From the NCBI RefSeq assembly GCF_000349845.1, contig NC_020829.1, positions 1,426,001 through 1,490,000 on the forward strand: DNA of 64,000 nt. The letters are read 5' to 3'. Below the pieces are notes generated by a model that was not told the DNA's origin, did no database searches, and was given only the letters and a program-made list of their open reading frames with translations. The stretch is from Pseudomonas sp. ATCC 13867 (lineage in GTDB: Bacteria > Pseudomonadota > Gammaproteobacteria > Pseudomonadales > Pseudomonadaceae). Below, one piece after another: positions 1 to 10,800 of this stretch. Position numbers and translations under genes: made by a program. Numbering within the stretch: position 1 is the first letter of the stretch; every line of letters begins with the position of its first letter.

Positions 1-1
1 G

Positions 2-1426
2 ACCCCGGAGCAGGTCGACAAGGGCGAGGTGCAGATCATCGCGCCCAAAGGCTTCATGGAGGCGGCCATCAAGGAGAACGTGCTGGCCGGCAACGCCATG
101 ATCCGTCGCGCCACCTACCAGTACGGCACCCTGCTGCCCAAGGGCGAGCAGGGCCAGGTCGACATGGCCATCGGCAAGGGCGTGGCGCGCGGGCCGTTGA
201 GCATCCTCGCACCGACCAAGGTCATCGAGGGCGACCTGCAGGAGCTGGAGATCGACGGCGTGCCCGTCACCTTCCAGAACACGCCGGGCACCGAGTCGCC
301 AGCGGAAATGAACGTCTGGCTGCCGCAGCAGAAGGCGCTGCTGATGGCCGAGAACGTCACCGGTACGCTGCATAACCTCTATACCCTGCGCGGTGCCGAA
401 ACCCGCGACGCATTGGGCTGGAGCAAGTACATCAACGAGGCGCTGCACCGTTACGGCGACAAGGCCGAGGTGATGCTCGCCTCGCACAACTGGCCGCGCT
501 GGGGGCACGACGACATCGTCCACACCCTGGAAAAACAGCGTGACATGTACGGTTACCTGAACGACCAGACCCTGTATCTGGCCAACCAGGGCGTGACCAT
601 CAACCAGATCCACGAGCGCTTCCAGGTGCCGCCGGAGCTGGCCAACGAGTGGTATAACCGGGGCTACCACGGCAGCGTCAGCCACAACGTGCGGGCGGTG
701 GTGAACAAGTACCTGGGCTACTACGACGGCAACCCGGCGACCCTCGACCCGCTGGCGCCGGAAGATTCGGCGAAGAAGTACGTGGAGTTCATGGGCGGCG
801 CCGACCACCTGCTGCAACTGGCGAAACAGTCCTACGACAAGGGCGAGTACCGCTGGGTGGTCGAGGTGGTCAACAAGCTGGTCTTCGCCGACCCGTCCAA
901 CCAGGCCGCCCGTGCCCTGCAGGCCGACGCCCTGGAGCAGCTCGGCTACCAGGCGGAGAATGCCGGCTGGCGCAACAGCTACCTGGTGGCCGCGCAGGAA
1001 CTGCGCAACGGCGTGCCGCGTGACCAGCCGTCGCTGCGGGTCACCAGTTCCGACGCCCTGGCGGCGATGGATACCGGCCTGCTGTTCGACTACCTCGGCG
1101 TGCGCCTGAACGCACAGAAGGCCGAGGGCGAGGACCTGGGCATCAACCTGGTGCTGCCGGACGTGAAGGAGCAGTACCTGCTGGAGCTGAAGAACTCGCA
1201 CCTGAACAATATCAAGGGCGTGCAGAGCGAGAACGCCGGGCAGACCGTAACCATCGACCGCGCCGACCTCAACCGCCTGCTGCTCAAGCAAGTCTCGCCG
1301 GTGAGTCTGGTGGCCGAGGGCAAGCTCAAGAGTTCCGGCAACCCGCTGCTGCTGGCGAAGCTGTTCGGCATGCTCGACGACTTCGAGTTCTGGTTCGACA
1401 TCGTCACGCCGCCGCGGAAGAGCTGA
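2..1426 (+). CDS. sdsA: Alkyl sulfatase (SdsA-type), C-terminal part, 5' end outside window
   Basis: A class III zinc alkyl sulfatase, which hydrolyses sulfate esters such as SDS. The frame is open from base 2, so only the last 474 residues are visible; the HxHxDH zinc motif of the metallo-beta-lactamase fold lies upstream. The later metal-ligand regions of the family are present: the TESPAEMN and LMAEN acidic segments and SHNWPRWG. They are followed by the helical dimerisation domain (tetratricopeptide-like, around bases 750-1050) and a C-terminal sterol-carrier-like domain with [13 protein letters not shown] at the end. Family members are normally secreted or periplasmic, but the N-terminus that would show this is missing. 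A strong terminator follows within 30 bases. The position matches sdsA1 (PA0740) in the P. aeruginosa gene order. The family call is secure; the substrate is inferred. Confidence 0.93.
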   Translation, partial: TPEQVDKGEVQIIAPKGFMEAAIKENVLAGNAMIRRATYQYGTLLPKGEQGQVDMAIGKGVARGPLSILAPTKVIEGDLQELEIDGVPVTFQNTPGTESPAEMNVWLPQQKALLMAENVTGTLHNLYTLRGAETRDALGWSKYINEALHRYGDKAEVMLASHNWPRWGHDDIVHTLEKQRDMYGYLNDQTLYLANQGVTINQIHERFQVPPELANEWYNRGYHGSVSHNVRAVVNKYLGYYDGNPATLDPLAPEDSAKKYVEFMGGADHLLQLAKQSYDKGEYRWVVEVVNKLVFADPSNQAARALQADALEQLGYQAENAGWRNSYLVAAQELRNGVPRDQPSLRVTSSDALAAMDTGLLFDYLGVRLNAQKAEGEDLGINLVLPDVKEQYLLELKNSHLNNIKGVQSENAGQTVTIDRADLNRLLLKQVSPVSLVAEGKLKSSGNPLLLAKLFGMLDDFEFWFDIVTPPRKS

Positions 1427-1450
1427 TCCCGCTCCATTCCCCGCCAACCG

Positions 1451-1492
1451 ACAATGGCGCAATGCTTGATTGCATTGTGCCATTGTTTTTTT
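1451..1492 (+). terminator. Rho-independent terminator of the alkyl sulfatase gene
   Basis: Two 15-base arms (1451-1465 and 1472-1486) pair over their whole length with a single G-T wobble around the loop TTGATT. A run of seven T (1486-1492) follows directly. It lies 25 bases after the sulfatase stop and separates that gene from lapG. Confidence 0.93.
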
Positions 1493-1568
1493 CGCGAACA
1501 GCTTGCACCATGCCGCTCCGGCGTGTGCCTAAGCGAGGCGGGCGCCTCGCAGTCGAGAAGTCGCGATC

Positions 1569-2267
1569 GTGTCCAGCCGTTCCACCCGTGCGTTGCGCCG
1601 TAGCCGTCCCGGAACCCTGCTCCTGGCGCTGGCGACGTCGCTCGCCGTGCTGGCCGGCGCGCAGCCGGGCGAGTGGGACTTCCGCCTGATCGGCCAGCGC
1701 GCTGAATCGCTCTACGGTCCGCTGGGCGAGCAGCATTCGCGCATCGATGCCTGGCAGGGCCTGCTCGAGGACGCCAGGGGCTTGCCCGAGCGCGAACAAT
1801 TGCAGGCGGTCAACCGCTTCTTCAACGCGCAGTTGCGCTTCACCGATGACATCGGCCTGTGGCGCGAAGTGGATTACTGGGCGACGCCGGTTGAAGCGCT
1901 GCTCAAGGGCGCCGGCGATTGCGAGGACTTCGCCATCGCCAAGTACATCAGCCTGCGGCATCTCGGCGTGCCGGCACAGAAGCTGCGCATCACCTACGTC
2001 AAGGCGCTGCGCCTGAACCAGGCGCACATGGTGCTGACGTACTACCCCCGCCCCGATGCCGTGCCACTGGTGTTGGACAACCTGATCGGCAGCTTGCTGC
2101 CGGCCAGCCAGCGCACCGACCTGCAGCCGGTGTACGCCTTCAACGGCGAGGGCTTGTGGCTGGCCAACGCCAGCGGCGGCAAGCAGGTCGGCGATAGCAA
2201 GCGGTTGTCTCGCTGGCAGGACCTGCTGAAGAAAATGAAAGCCGAAGGCTTTCCCCTGAACGAATGA
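1569..2267 (+). CDS. lapG: LapG periplasmic cysteine protease
   Basis: Bacterial transglutaminase-like cysteine protease (BTLCP) that cleaves the N-terminal retention module of LapA-type adhesins, releasing them from the cell surface. The catalytic triad is visible as Cys118 (GDCEDFA), His153 (QAHMVL) and Asp170 (LVLDNL). A hydrophobic segment at residues 16-31 exports it to the periplasm. The start is GTG, preceded by GAGAAG; length (232 aa) is normal for the family. lapD follows after 15 bases, so the two are co-transcribed, which matches their roles as protease and its sequestering receptor. The expected substrate site TAAG is present in the adhesin encoded 10 kb downstream. In family members activity depends on bound calcium. 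Confidence 0.95.
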   Translation: MSSRSTRALRRSRPGTLLLALATSLAVLAGAQPGEWDFRLIGQRAESLYGPLGEQHSRIDAWQGLLEDARGLPEREQLQAVNRFFNAQLRFTDDIGLWREVDYWATPVEALLKGAGDCEDFAIAKYISLRHLGVPAQKLRITYVKALRLNQAHMVLTYYPRPDAVPLVLDNLIGSLLPASQRTDLQPVYAFNGEGLWLANASGGKQVGDSKRLSRWQDLLKKMKAEGFPLNE

Positions 2268-2282
2268 GAGCGTGGAGACACG

Positions 2283-4226
2283 ATGTCCCTGTTCAAACAA
2301 TTGCTCATCGCCATCTGCCTGTTCCTGGTGGTCGCCTTCAGCGGCAGCTTCATGGTCAGCCTGGAAAGCTCCCGTGGGCAGTACGTCAACCAACTGCGCT
2401 CCCATGCCCAGGATGCCGCCACGGCGCTGGGGTTGTCGCTGACGCCGAACATCGACGATCCGGCGATGGTCGAGCTGATGGTCAGCTCGATCTTCGACAG
2501 TGGCTATTTCGAGAGCATTCGGGTGGTCGACCTGGCCAGCGGCCAGGCGATCGTCGAGCGCACCGGCGTGCCGGATACGGTGGCGGCCAGGGTGCCGCAG
2601 TGGTTCGTTTCGCTGATCGACCTGCATTCGGCCGGCGGTGACGCCATCGTCAGTCGTGGCTGGACCCAGGCGGCGCGGGTCGAGGTCGTCAGCCACCCGA
2701 TGTTCGCCATCGCCAAGCTCTGGCAGAGCGCGTTGGGCAGCCTGCTCTGGCTGGCCCTGTGCGGTGTGGCCAGCGCGGTGCTCGGCGCCGTCCTCCTGCG
2801 CCGCCAGCTCAAACCGCTGGACTACATGGTGGCGCAGTCCCATGCCATCGCCCGCCGCGAGTTCCTCAGCGTGCCGGAGTTGCCGCGTACGCCGGAACTG
2901 CGCCGTGTGGTGCAGGCGATGAACCAGATGGTGGAGAAGCTCAAGGCGCTGTTCCAGGAACAGGCCGAGCGCAGCGAACGGCTGCGCGACGAGGCTTACC
3001 AGGATAGCCTGACCGGCCTGGGCAACCGACGCTTCTTCGACCTGCAACTGCAGGCGCGGCTGAGCGCCGAGGACCAGGTCGGCAGCGGCCTGCTGCTGAT
3101 CCTGCGGGTGCGCGACCTGGTCGGCCTGAACCAGCGCCTGGGTGGTCCGCGCGTCGACCAGTTGCTCAAGGCCGTGGCCGATCAACTGCGCCTGGCCGGA
3201 CAGGGGCTGGGCGCCGGCCTGACCCTGGCGCGCAGCCGCGGCGGCGAGTTCGTGATGCTGGCGCCGGGGCTGATGCCCGAGGAGGCGCCGGACCTGGCGA
3301 TGCGCCTGGAGTCCATGCTTGCGGCGTTGGCCAGCACCGGTGCCAGCGATGTCAGCCCGGTGGCGAGCCTGGGGCTGGTGCCCTTCGTGTCCGGCGAGTC
3401 GGCGCAGACGCTGCTGCTGCGCGCCGATGAGGCGCTGGCGTTGGCCGAGCGCGAGGGCGAGCGTTGCTGGGCGTTCCTCCAGGATGGCGCCAGCCCGGTC
3501 GCCGAGGAACGCCATGCCTGGCACCGGCTGCTGGACGAGGCGCTGGCGCACAAGCGCTTCCAGTTGTATTTCCAGCCGGTGGTGGCTTGCGCCGATCCGC
3601 AGCGGGTGCTGCACCACAAGGTCCTCTCGCGCCTGCCGGACGGGCAGGGCGGCCACATCGCCGCCGGGCGTTTCCTGCCCTGGCTGGACCGCTTCGGCTG
3701 GACCGCGCGGCTTGACCTGCTGATGCTGGAAAGCGTGCTTGCCGACCTCGCCCGCCACGACCGGTCGCTGGCGCTGAACCTGTCGGCGGCGCTGCTGCGC
3801 GACGAACGCGCCAGCGCGCGGGTGTTCGACCTGCTGCGGCAGCATCCTCAGTTCGCCGGGCGCCTTACCCTGGAGCTGGAGGAAGACCAGTTGCCGGCTC
3901 AGGCGGTGCTCGAAGCCCTGGCCCACCGCCTGCATGGGCTGGGCTACAGCCTGAGCCTGCAGCATTTCGGCGGCCGCTTCAGCATGATCGGCAACCTGTC
4001 TCGCCTGGGCCTGGCCTATCTGAAGGTGGACGGCAGCCACATCCGCGCCATCGACCAGGAGAACGACAAGCGTCTATTCATCGAGGCCATGCAGCGTGCG
4101 GCGCACAGCATCGACCTGCCGCTGATCGCCGAGCGGGTGGAGACCGACGGGGAGTTCCGCGTATTGCGCGAGATGGGGATTCAGGGGGCGCAGGGGCAAC
4201 TGTTCGGTGGGCCGGCGCCGTGGTGA
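2283..4226 (+). CDS. lapD: LapD c-di-GMP receptor (degenerate GGDEF-EAL)
   Basis: Inner-membrane receptor that binds cytoplasmic c-di-GMP and in response holds LapG through its periplasmic domain, protecting LapA. Order: TM1 (about 5-25), periplasmic LapD/MoxY-N domain (26-145), TM2 (about 152-175), HAMP, GGDEF-like domain beginning at DSLTGLGNRRFF, EAL-like domain. Both enzymatic signatures are degenerate: RGGEF near residue 319 replaces GGDEF, and KVLSR near residue 446 replaces the EAL/ELL glutamate motif. This predicts a non-catalytic receptor, as in known LapD. Trp127 in GWTQ of the periplasmic domain corresponds to the tryptophan known to contact LapG. ATG start with GGAGA upstream; 647 aa is the usual length. 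Confidence 0.95.
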   Translation: MSLFKQLLIAICLFLVVAFSGSFMVSLESSRGQYVNQLRSHAQDAATALGLSLTPNIDDPAMVELMVSSIFDSGYFESIRVVDLASGQAIVERTGVPDTVAARVPQWFVSLIDLHSAGGDAIVSRGWTQAARVEVVSHPMFAIAKLWQSALGSLLWLALCGVASAVLGAVLLRRQLKPLDYMVAQSHAIARREFLSVPELPRTPELRRVVQAMNQMVEKLKALFQEQAERSERLRDEAYQDSLTGLGNRRFFDLQLQARLSAEDQVGSGLLLILRVRDLVGLNQRLGGPRVDQLLKAVADQLRLAGQGLGAGLTLARSRGGEFVMLAPGLMPEEAPDLAMRLESMLAALASTGASDVSPVASLGLVPFVSGESAQTLLLRADEALALAEREGERCWAFLQDGASPVAEERHAWHRLLDEALAHKRFQLYFQPVVACADPQRVLHHKVLSRLPDGQGGHIAAGRFLPWLDRFGWTARLDLLMLESVLADLARHDRSLALNLSAALLRDERASARVFDLLRQHPQFAGRLTLELEEDQLPAQAVLEALAHRLHGLGYSLSLQHFGGRFSMIGNLSRLGLAYLKVDGSHIRAIDQENDKRLFIEAMQRAAHSIDLPLIAERVETDGEFRVLREMGIQGAQGQLFGGPAPW

Positions 4227-4249
4227 TGGTGGGCTTTGCTCGTTGCTCT

Positions 4250-4345
4250 TCGTAGGATCGAGGGGGGCGCCTAGTTCTTGCTCGCGAACAGAATTACCCG
4301 GCCACATTGGCGTTAAGCGGTTCGCGAGCAAGCTCGCTCCTACAA
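4250..4345. repeat. REP pair downstream of lapD, one copy degenerate
   Basis: A well-preserved REP copy in the GTTCGCGAGCAAGCTCGCTC orientation occupies 4319-4344. A degenerate copy in the opposite orientation is recognisable at about 4250-4298. Together they form the inverted-pair arrangement seen in other gaps of this window. The pair lies between the convergent 3' ends of lapD and the small ORF at 4406. Confidence 0.75.
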
Positions 4346-4367
4346 AAAACGCGCTTCGCCGGCAGGC

Positions 4368-4392
4368 TTTGCAGGGCGCCTTTCCCTGCAAA
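4368..4392. other. Hairpin between convergent genes
   Basis: TTTGCAGGG (4368-4376) pairs perfectly with CCCTGCAAA (4384-4392) around a 7-base loop. It lies between the 3' ends of lapD and the small gene at 4406-4738. There is no strong T tract in either direction, so termination is only possible. Confidence 0.4.
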
Positions 4393-4405
4393 TGAAAACG
4401 GGGCC

Positions 4406-4738
4406 TCAGATCAGTCCCGTTTCCTCATCGTCATTGATCAAGCGGGTCAGTCCGCCCAGGGCCTCGCGGGCCTGGGTGCGGTTGAGCAGCTTGGAGCGCG
4501 CGGCCGGCGGCAGGTCGGTGATGCGGATGACGCCCTTGGTGATCAGCACCGAGATCAGGTCGTCCAGCACCCGGATCATGTCCAGGTCGCTCTGCTTCAG
4601 ATGCAGCAGGCTGCTCTCGGCGGCTTGCCAGGCCTGGATGTCCGGGTGGTCGGCTGGCAGCGTTCCGGTCATTCCATCGAATTCGGCGTCTTCGACGCGC
4701 GCCAGTTTTCCCTCGGCGTTGCGCTGGATGTACAGCAT
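4406..4738 (-). CDS. Conserved hypothetical protein between lapD and lapA
   Basis: A 110-aa soluble acidic protein beginning MLYIQRNAEGKL. It has no signal peptide, membrane segment or catalytic motif I recognise. From memory, Pseudomonas homologues of this type are sometimes labelled tryptophan synthase beta-like, a name the sequence gives no reason to trust. The ATG has GGGGAC upstream. It is transcribed in the same direction as lapA and follows it, separated by a long hairpin. In P. fluorescens a small hypothetical gene, as I recall, occupies the same place between lapD and lapA, so it may be a conserved passenger or accessory of the locus. Function unknown. Confidence 0.75.
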   Translation of the reverse strand: MLYIQRNAEGKLARVEDAEFDGMTGTLPADHPDIQAWQAAESSLLHLKQSDLDMIRVLDDLISVLITKGVIRITDLPPAARSKLLNRTQAREALGGLTRLINDDEETGLI

Positions 4739-4769
4739 CGGGCCGTCCCCATTGTCGGAAGTGAAAGTA

Positions 4770-4807
4770 CGCCAGCGGCGCCGCCCCGAAGGATGGCGCC
4801 GCTGGCG
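4770..4807 (-). terminator. Long GC hairpin after lapA
   Basis: A perfect 13-base inverted repeat, CGCCAGCGGCGCC (4770-4782) and its complement (4795-4807), surrounds a 12-base loop. It sits 46 bases beyond the lapA stop and upstream of the small gene at 4738. There is no U-run on the minus strand, so it could be an attenuator or mRNA-stabilising hairpin instead of a full terminator. Confidence 0.5.
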
Positions 4808-4852
4808 CGATGGCAGAGCCTGACGTGTTCGTTGCCTGGCGGCAACGAGGGA

Positions 4853-7800
4853 TCAGTGATGCTCAGTCTTGACCAGAGGATCGGAGCCCGCCACCAGTTT
4901 GCCGACGATCTCCGACGAGGTGGCGCCGTAGGTGGTCAGGTCCACGCCGCTCAGCTTGATGGTGACGTCCGCGCCGGTGTCGATCTGGCCGGTGGTGCTC
5001 ACCTGCAGGGTCGAGGTCGTGGTGTCCACCTTCAGGTAGCTGAGGATGTCGTTGTGCGCGGTATCCGGTAGCAGGTCGCTGATGTCGATACGGTCACCTT
5101 GTTCGGCCTTGAAGTCGGTGATGGTGTCGTTGCCCAGGTCGCCGGCCTTCCAGACGAAGGTGTCGGCACCCGCACCGCCGGTGAGGATGTCGTTGCCCTT
5201 GCCGCCGATGAGCTGGTCGTTGCCGGCACCGCCGAACAGGATGTCGTTGCCGGCATCCCCGATGAGGATGTCATTGCCACCCTGACCATAGAGGATGTCG
5301 TTGCCCTCGCCACCGTTCAGGGTGTCGTTGCCGCCGCGGGTATCGCCTTCGACGTTGAACAGCGCATGGTTGGCCTTGATGTAGCTGTACATCTCTTCGC
5401 TGGTCGCCGCATGGCCGTTCTTCAGTTCGAGGAACGCCGTCAGCGCGCCGACGCCGGAGCCCGCCGGCAGGTCGGCCGGCTTGACCGGGTTGCCGTTGAC
5501 GCCCCAGGGCAGGTGGTCGGTGTTGATGCTGTCGCCGAAGAGGATGTCGTCCCCGGCTCCGCCCTGGATGCTGTCGCTGCCCGAGGGCGCCAGTTCGGAA
5601 CTGGTGGAACCGCCGTGCAGCGCGCCATGCAGTTCGCTGGCGCTGTTCACGATGTCCACCTGGCCGACCGGACCGCTCACCGGGTTCGGCGTATAGGTGG
5701 TCTGCTTGATGTCATCGATGTAGACCGTGGCTCGGTCCGAACTGCTGTTGTCGGTGAGGATGAACTCGAAGCGGTAGGTGCCTTCACCGACGGCCTTGGT
5801 GGTGATGGTCGTGCTGCCGGTGGACGAATCCAGGATCCCGGAGTCGGACACGGTGCTCCAGCCTCCGTTCACCAGTTTCTCCAGCCGCCACTCGAAGGTG
5901 TCGCGCGGGTTCAGCGTTTCGCTGAAGTCGAAGCTGAAGCGGGAGGTGGTGCCGCTGGTGACCTCCGCTCTCGGGCTGGCTGCGGTGGTGGAACCGTTGC
6001 TGTTGCTGTCGACCATCTTCAACCGGTTGTTGAAGAACCCATAGTCGATGCTGGTGCCGTTGCCGCCGCCTTTGCTGTTCAGCTCCCAGCCGCTCAGGCT
6101 GCCGCTGCTGAAGTTATGCAGCAGGTTGCTCGTGCTGGTGTCGATGCTCAGCGTGCCGGTGCCGGTCACGTTGCTGTTGTCGAAGAACTTCAGGATGTTC
6201 TCGTTGATGCCATTGCCGATACCGATGGCACGGACGTCGCTGACGCCGCTCAGGCTGCTGAAGGACTGCACCGACTCGCGTACCACGTCCGCCGTGGTGG
6301 CGGTGCCGTTGCCGTGGGTGTTCGACTGGGTCGGGTCACCGTCGGTGAGGAACAGGGTCAGGTTCTCGTAGCCGTTGTTCTTCTGCGCCGAGGCGTTGAA
6401 CCAGTTCACCGCCTGCTCGAAGGCCGCCTGGTAGTGGGTGCCGCCGTCGGCCTGGAGGCCGGTGTTTTGGGTCCTGCCGATGGCGTCGATCAGGTCGCTG
6501 ACGTTGAGGTTGGTGAGGTCGGCGATGCTGACCTTGATACTGGCGCCGGTGGAGAAGCCGATCAGGCTGATGTTGATCACGCCGTCATGGTCCTTCAGCT
6601 CGTTGGCCAGGTTGATCAGCGCCTCCTTGACCAGCTTCATCCGCGAGTCGACATAGTCCGCGTTGTCCTGGCCGGCGAGGCTGAACTTCATGCTGCCGGA
6701 GGTATCGACGATCAGGGCGATGTTGTAGTTGGTGCCCGGCTGGGTGGTGGTCAGCAGGCCGCCGACGTCACCGAGGATCACGTCGTCGCCCGATCCGCCG
6801 ACCAGGGTGTTGTCGCCGTTGGGGGTGGTTTCCGGGATCTGCATCTGGCCGACGCGGATGTCGAAGCCGTGGGTTGCCGAAGTGTCGATACCACCGTTGG
6901 CGGTGCCGCCGCTGTCCTGCACGGCGAAGCTGAAGTGCGCGTTGGCGCCCGAGGCATCCGGCACGAAGGTCAGTTTGCCGGCGGAAACATCGTTTGCGCT
7001 GATGGCCTGGCCGGCCTGCACGGCGGTTCCGTCGAGCAGCAGGGTGCCCGAGTCCGGCAGCGCCTTGATGATCACGTTTTGCAGGCTGTGGTTCTGGCCA
7101 TTGGCGGAATCGGCGGTGTCGTTGAAGGCGAAGTCCTTCAGGCCGAAGGTGTAGTTCTTCCCGGCGTAGAGGCTGGCGGTGGCGTCCACCGACAGCGGCG
7201 CATCGTTGATCGGCGCGATGTCGAGGGTCACCACGGAGTCGACGGTGCCGCCCTTGCCGTCGCTGACGGTGACGGTGAAGCTGTCCGGGCCGCTGTAGTT
7301 GGCCGCCGGGGTATAGGTATACGCCCCGGTCTTGCCATCGAGCATCAGGACGCCGTGGGTCGTGCCGGTCTTGACGGTGTAGCTGAGGCTGTCGTGGTCG
7401 ACGTCGTTGGCGACGATCTGCCCGTTCAGCACATCGTCCTCATTGATGGCGATGTTCTGCTGGGTGGCGGTCGGCACATCGTTGAGCGGATGGACCTGGA
7501 TCTCCAGCGGCAGGCTGGTGGTCGCCTTGTCGCCGTTGCTCGACTCGGTGGCGGTGGCGTTCACCTGCAGAGTGATGGTGCCGTTGGCGTTGGCCGGCGG
7601 AGTGAAGGTCAGCTTGGACAGGTCCCAGCCGGTGACGTCCACGCTGCCGTTGCTGGCATCGGCGGTGAAGCTGTGGATGCCGTCGCTCAGGATGGCTCCG
7701 TCGGGGATGCCACTGATGCTGATCGACAGGTTTTCCGAACCGTCGGTATCGGTCAGCGCCGCGCTGATCTTCGACAGCGGGATGCTGGTGTCTTCGTTGC

Positions 7801-10800
7801 CCTCGTTGGGGCCGAAGACGGTGTAGTGCCCCTGGCCGTTGTCGCCGACCAGATCGCCCAGGCGCTCGCCCGCAACGGTGAGTTCGCCGGTGTTGTGGTA
7901 GACCAGCGCACTGTCGGTGCCGAGGGTCTGCGGCGTGCCGCCGTTGTCGGAGATCGTCAGGTTGTAGCTGCCCGGGCCGTTCTGGTTGTGCTGGTAGAGC
8001 GCGATCGTGTAGTAGCCGCTTTCAGTGGGTGTGAAGGTGCCGCTGAACTTGCCGCTGGTGCCGCCTGTGCCGGCCCAGGTCGCCTCGGCGACGTTGGTGC
8101 CGCCGACGACCAGGCGGATACTGTCGTCGCCCACGCCGGCGAAGGTGTAGGTGTGGCCGGCTTCGAGGAAGATCAGGCCGCTGACCTTGTTGGCGGTGCC
8201 GGCGTTGACGTTGGGGTTGTTCACGCTGCTGGTCGAGCTTGTGCTGCCGGCCGTGCCGGCGCCATCGATCACAGCTTGCAGGGTGGACGGCGGGATGCCG
8301 CTGCCATTGCTGCCGAGCCCCGACAGGTTGGTCCAGGTTTCCACGGTCAGGCCGGTCGCCGGCGGGCGGCCGCTGCTGCCATCCAGGTCGAGGGTCGGCT
8401 TGTCCGCCACGGCGATGACGTTGACGTTCACAGTCGAGGTGGCGAAGCCGCCCTGGCCATCGCTGATCTTGTAGGTGATGGTATCGGTGCCGCTGAAGTT
8501 GGCTTTCGGCGTATAGGTCAGGGTGCCGTCGGCGTTGATCACGACCTGGCCATTGCTCGCCGCGACCTCGGTGACGGTCAGCGGGTCGTTGTCGGCATCG
8601 CTGTCGTTGCCCAGCACATCGATCCTGATCGAATCGTCTTCGTTGACCGTCGCGCTGTCCGGACGCGCGATTGGTGCATCGTCCACTGGGGTGACGGTGA
8701 TATTCAGCGTGGAGCTGCTGCCGGTGTTGGTGGTGTAGGTGACTTCAGGTACCGAGCCATTCCAGTCCTTCACCGGGGTGAAGGTGTAGTTGCCATCGCT
8801 ACCCAGGGTGAAGCTGCCGACGCCGTTGAGGGTGGCGGTATCGCCGGCAGCGAAGGTGCCGGTCATGCCGTTGATGCTGAAGCTGGCAACAGAAAGGACA
8901 TTGTCCACATCGCTATCGTTGCTCAGCACATTACCGGTAGCGGTGTTGTCCTCGTCGACGGTGTTGCTGTCGGGAGCCAGTACCGATGCGTCGTCCACCG
9001 GGGTCACAGTGATGTTCAGCGTCGAGCTGCTACCGGTGTTGGTGGTGTAGGTGACCTCGGGGACCGAGCCGTTCCAATCCTTCACCGGGGTGAAGGTGTA
9101 GTTGCCATCGCTGCCCAGGGTGAAGCTGCCGACACCATTGAGGGTCGCGGTATCGCCGGCGGCGAAGGTGCCGGTCATGCCGTTGATGCTGAAGCTGGCA
9201 ACAGAAAGGACATTGTCCACATCGCTATCGTTGCTCAGCACATTACCGGTAGCGGTGTTGTCCTCGTCGACGGTGTTGCTGTCGGGAGCCAGTACCGAGG
9301 CATCGTCCACTGGAGTGACGGTGATATTCAGCGTCGAGCTGCTACCAGTATTGGTGGTGTAGGTGACCTCGGGTACCGAACCATTCCAGTCCTTCACCGG
9401 GGTGAAGGTGTAGGTACCGTCACTACTCAGGGTAAAGCTGCCAACGCCGTTGAGGGTGGCGGTATCGCCAGCGGCGAAGGTGCCGGTCATGCCGTTGATG
9501 CTGAAGCTGGCAACAGAAAGGACATCGTCCACATCGCTATCGTTGCTCAGCACATTACCGGTAGCGGTGTTGTCCTCGTCGACGGTGTTGCTGTCGGGAG
9601 CCAGTACCGAGGCATCGTCCACCGGCGTCACGGTGATATTCAGTGTCGAGCTGCTGCCAGTGTTGGTGGTGTAGGTGACCTCGGGGACCGAGCCGTTCCA
9701 ATCCTTCACCGGGGTGAAGGTGTAGGTACCGTCGCTGTTGATCACCAGTGAGCCGATACCGGCGAGGGCCGCGCTGCTGCCGGCGGCAAAGCTGCCCTGT
9801 ACACCCGCGATGCTGAAGCTGGAGACGGCGAGGACATTGTCCACATCGCTGTCATTGCTCAGCACGTTGCCGGTGGCAGTGTTGTCTTCGTCAACGGTGT
9901 TGCTGTCCGGGGTCAGTACCGACGCGTCATCCACCGGGGTCACGGTGATGTTCAGCGTGGCGCTGCTGCCGGTGTTGGTGGTGTAGATGACCTCGGGTAC
10001 CGAACCATTCCAATCCTTCACCGGGATGAAGGTGTAGGTACCGTCACTACCCAGGGTGAAGCTGCCGACGCCGTTGAGGGTGGCGGTATCGCCGGCGTTA
10101 AAGTCACCGGTTACGCCTGCAATGCTGAAGCTGACAACACTGAGCGTGTTATCCACATCGCTGTCATTGCTCAGCACATTACCGGTAGCGGTGCTGTCCT
10201 CGTCGACGGTGTTGCTGTCCGGGGTCAGTGCCGAGGCATCATCCACCGGGGTCACAGTGATATTCAGTGTCGAGCTGCTGCCAGTGTTGGTGGTGTAGGT
10301 GACTTCGGGTACCGAGCCATTCCAATCCTTCACCGGGATGAAGGTGTAGTTGCCATCGCTACCCAGGGTGAAGCTGCCGACGCCGTTGAGGGTGGCGGTA
10401 TCGCCGGCGTTAAAGTCACCGGTTACGCCTGCAATGCTGAAGCTGACAACACTGAGCGTGTTATCCACATCGCTGTCATTGCTCAGCACGTTACCGGTGG
10501 CGGTGCTGTCCTCGTCGACAGTGTTGCTGTCCGGGGTCAGTACCGAGGCATCGTCTACCGGGGTCACGTCGGCGAAGTGCAACTGCGCGGTATCGGTGGC
10601 GGTGCCGTCGCTGACGGTATAGGTCGCGCTCGGCACCGGGCCGTTGTAGTCCTTCGCCGGGGTAAAGGTGAAGCTGCCGTCGGCGTTGATCACCAGGCTG
10701 CCAACGCCGTTGAGGGTGGCGGTCTGGCCGGCGTTGTAGCTGTTGCCGTCGAAGGTGAAGTCGGTGACGGTCAGGGTGTCGCCGTCGACGTCGCTGTCGT

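Noticed and set aside
1404..4040. 878-aa minus-strand ORF over lapG and lapD
   Set aside because: Gln/His/Arg/Ala-rich product with no family resemblance, antisense to two well-supported genes.
5099..9751. 1550-aa ORF antisense to lapA
   Set aside because: It runs through the repeats of lapA on the other strand; the product is low-complexity Val/Gly/Asp/His-rich and arises from the codon bias of the real gene.
8691..10562. Regularly spaced repeats considered as a CRISPR array
   Set aside because: The period is 312 bp, the units are coding and in frame, and there are no short repeats with unique spacers.
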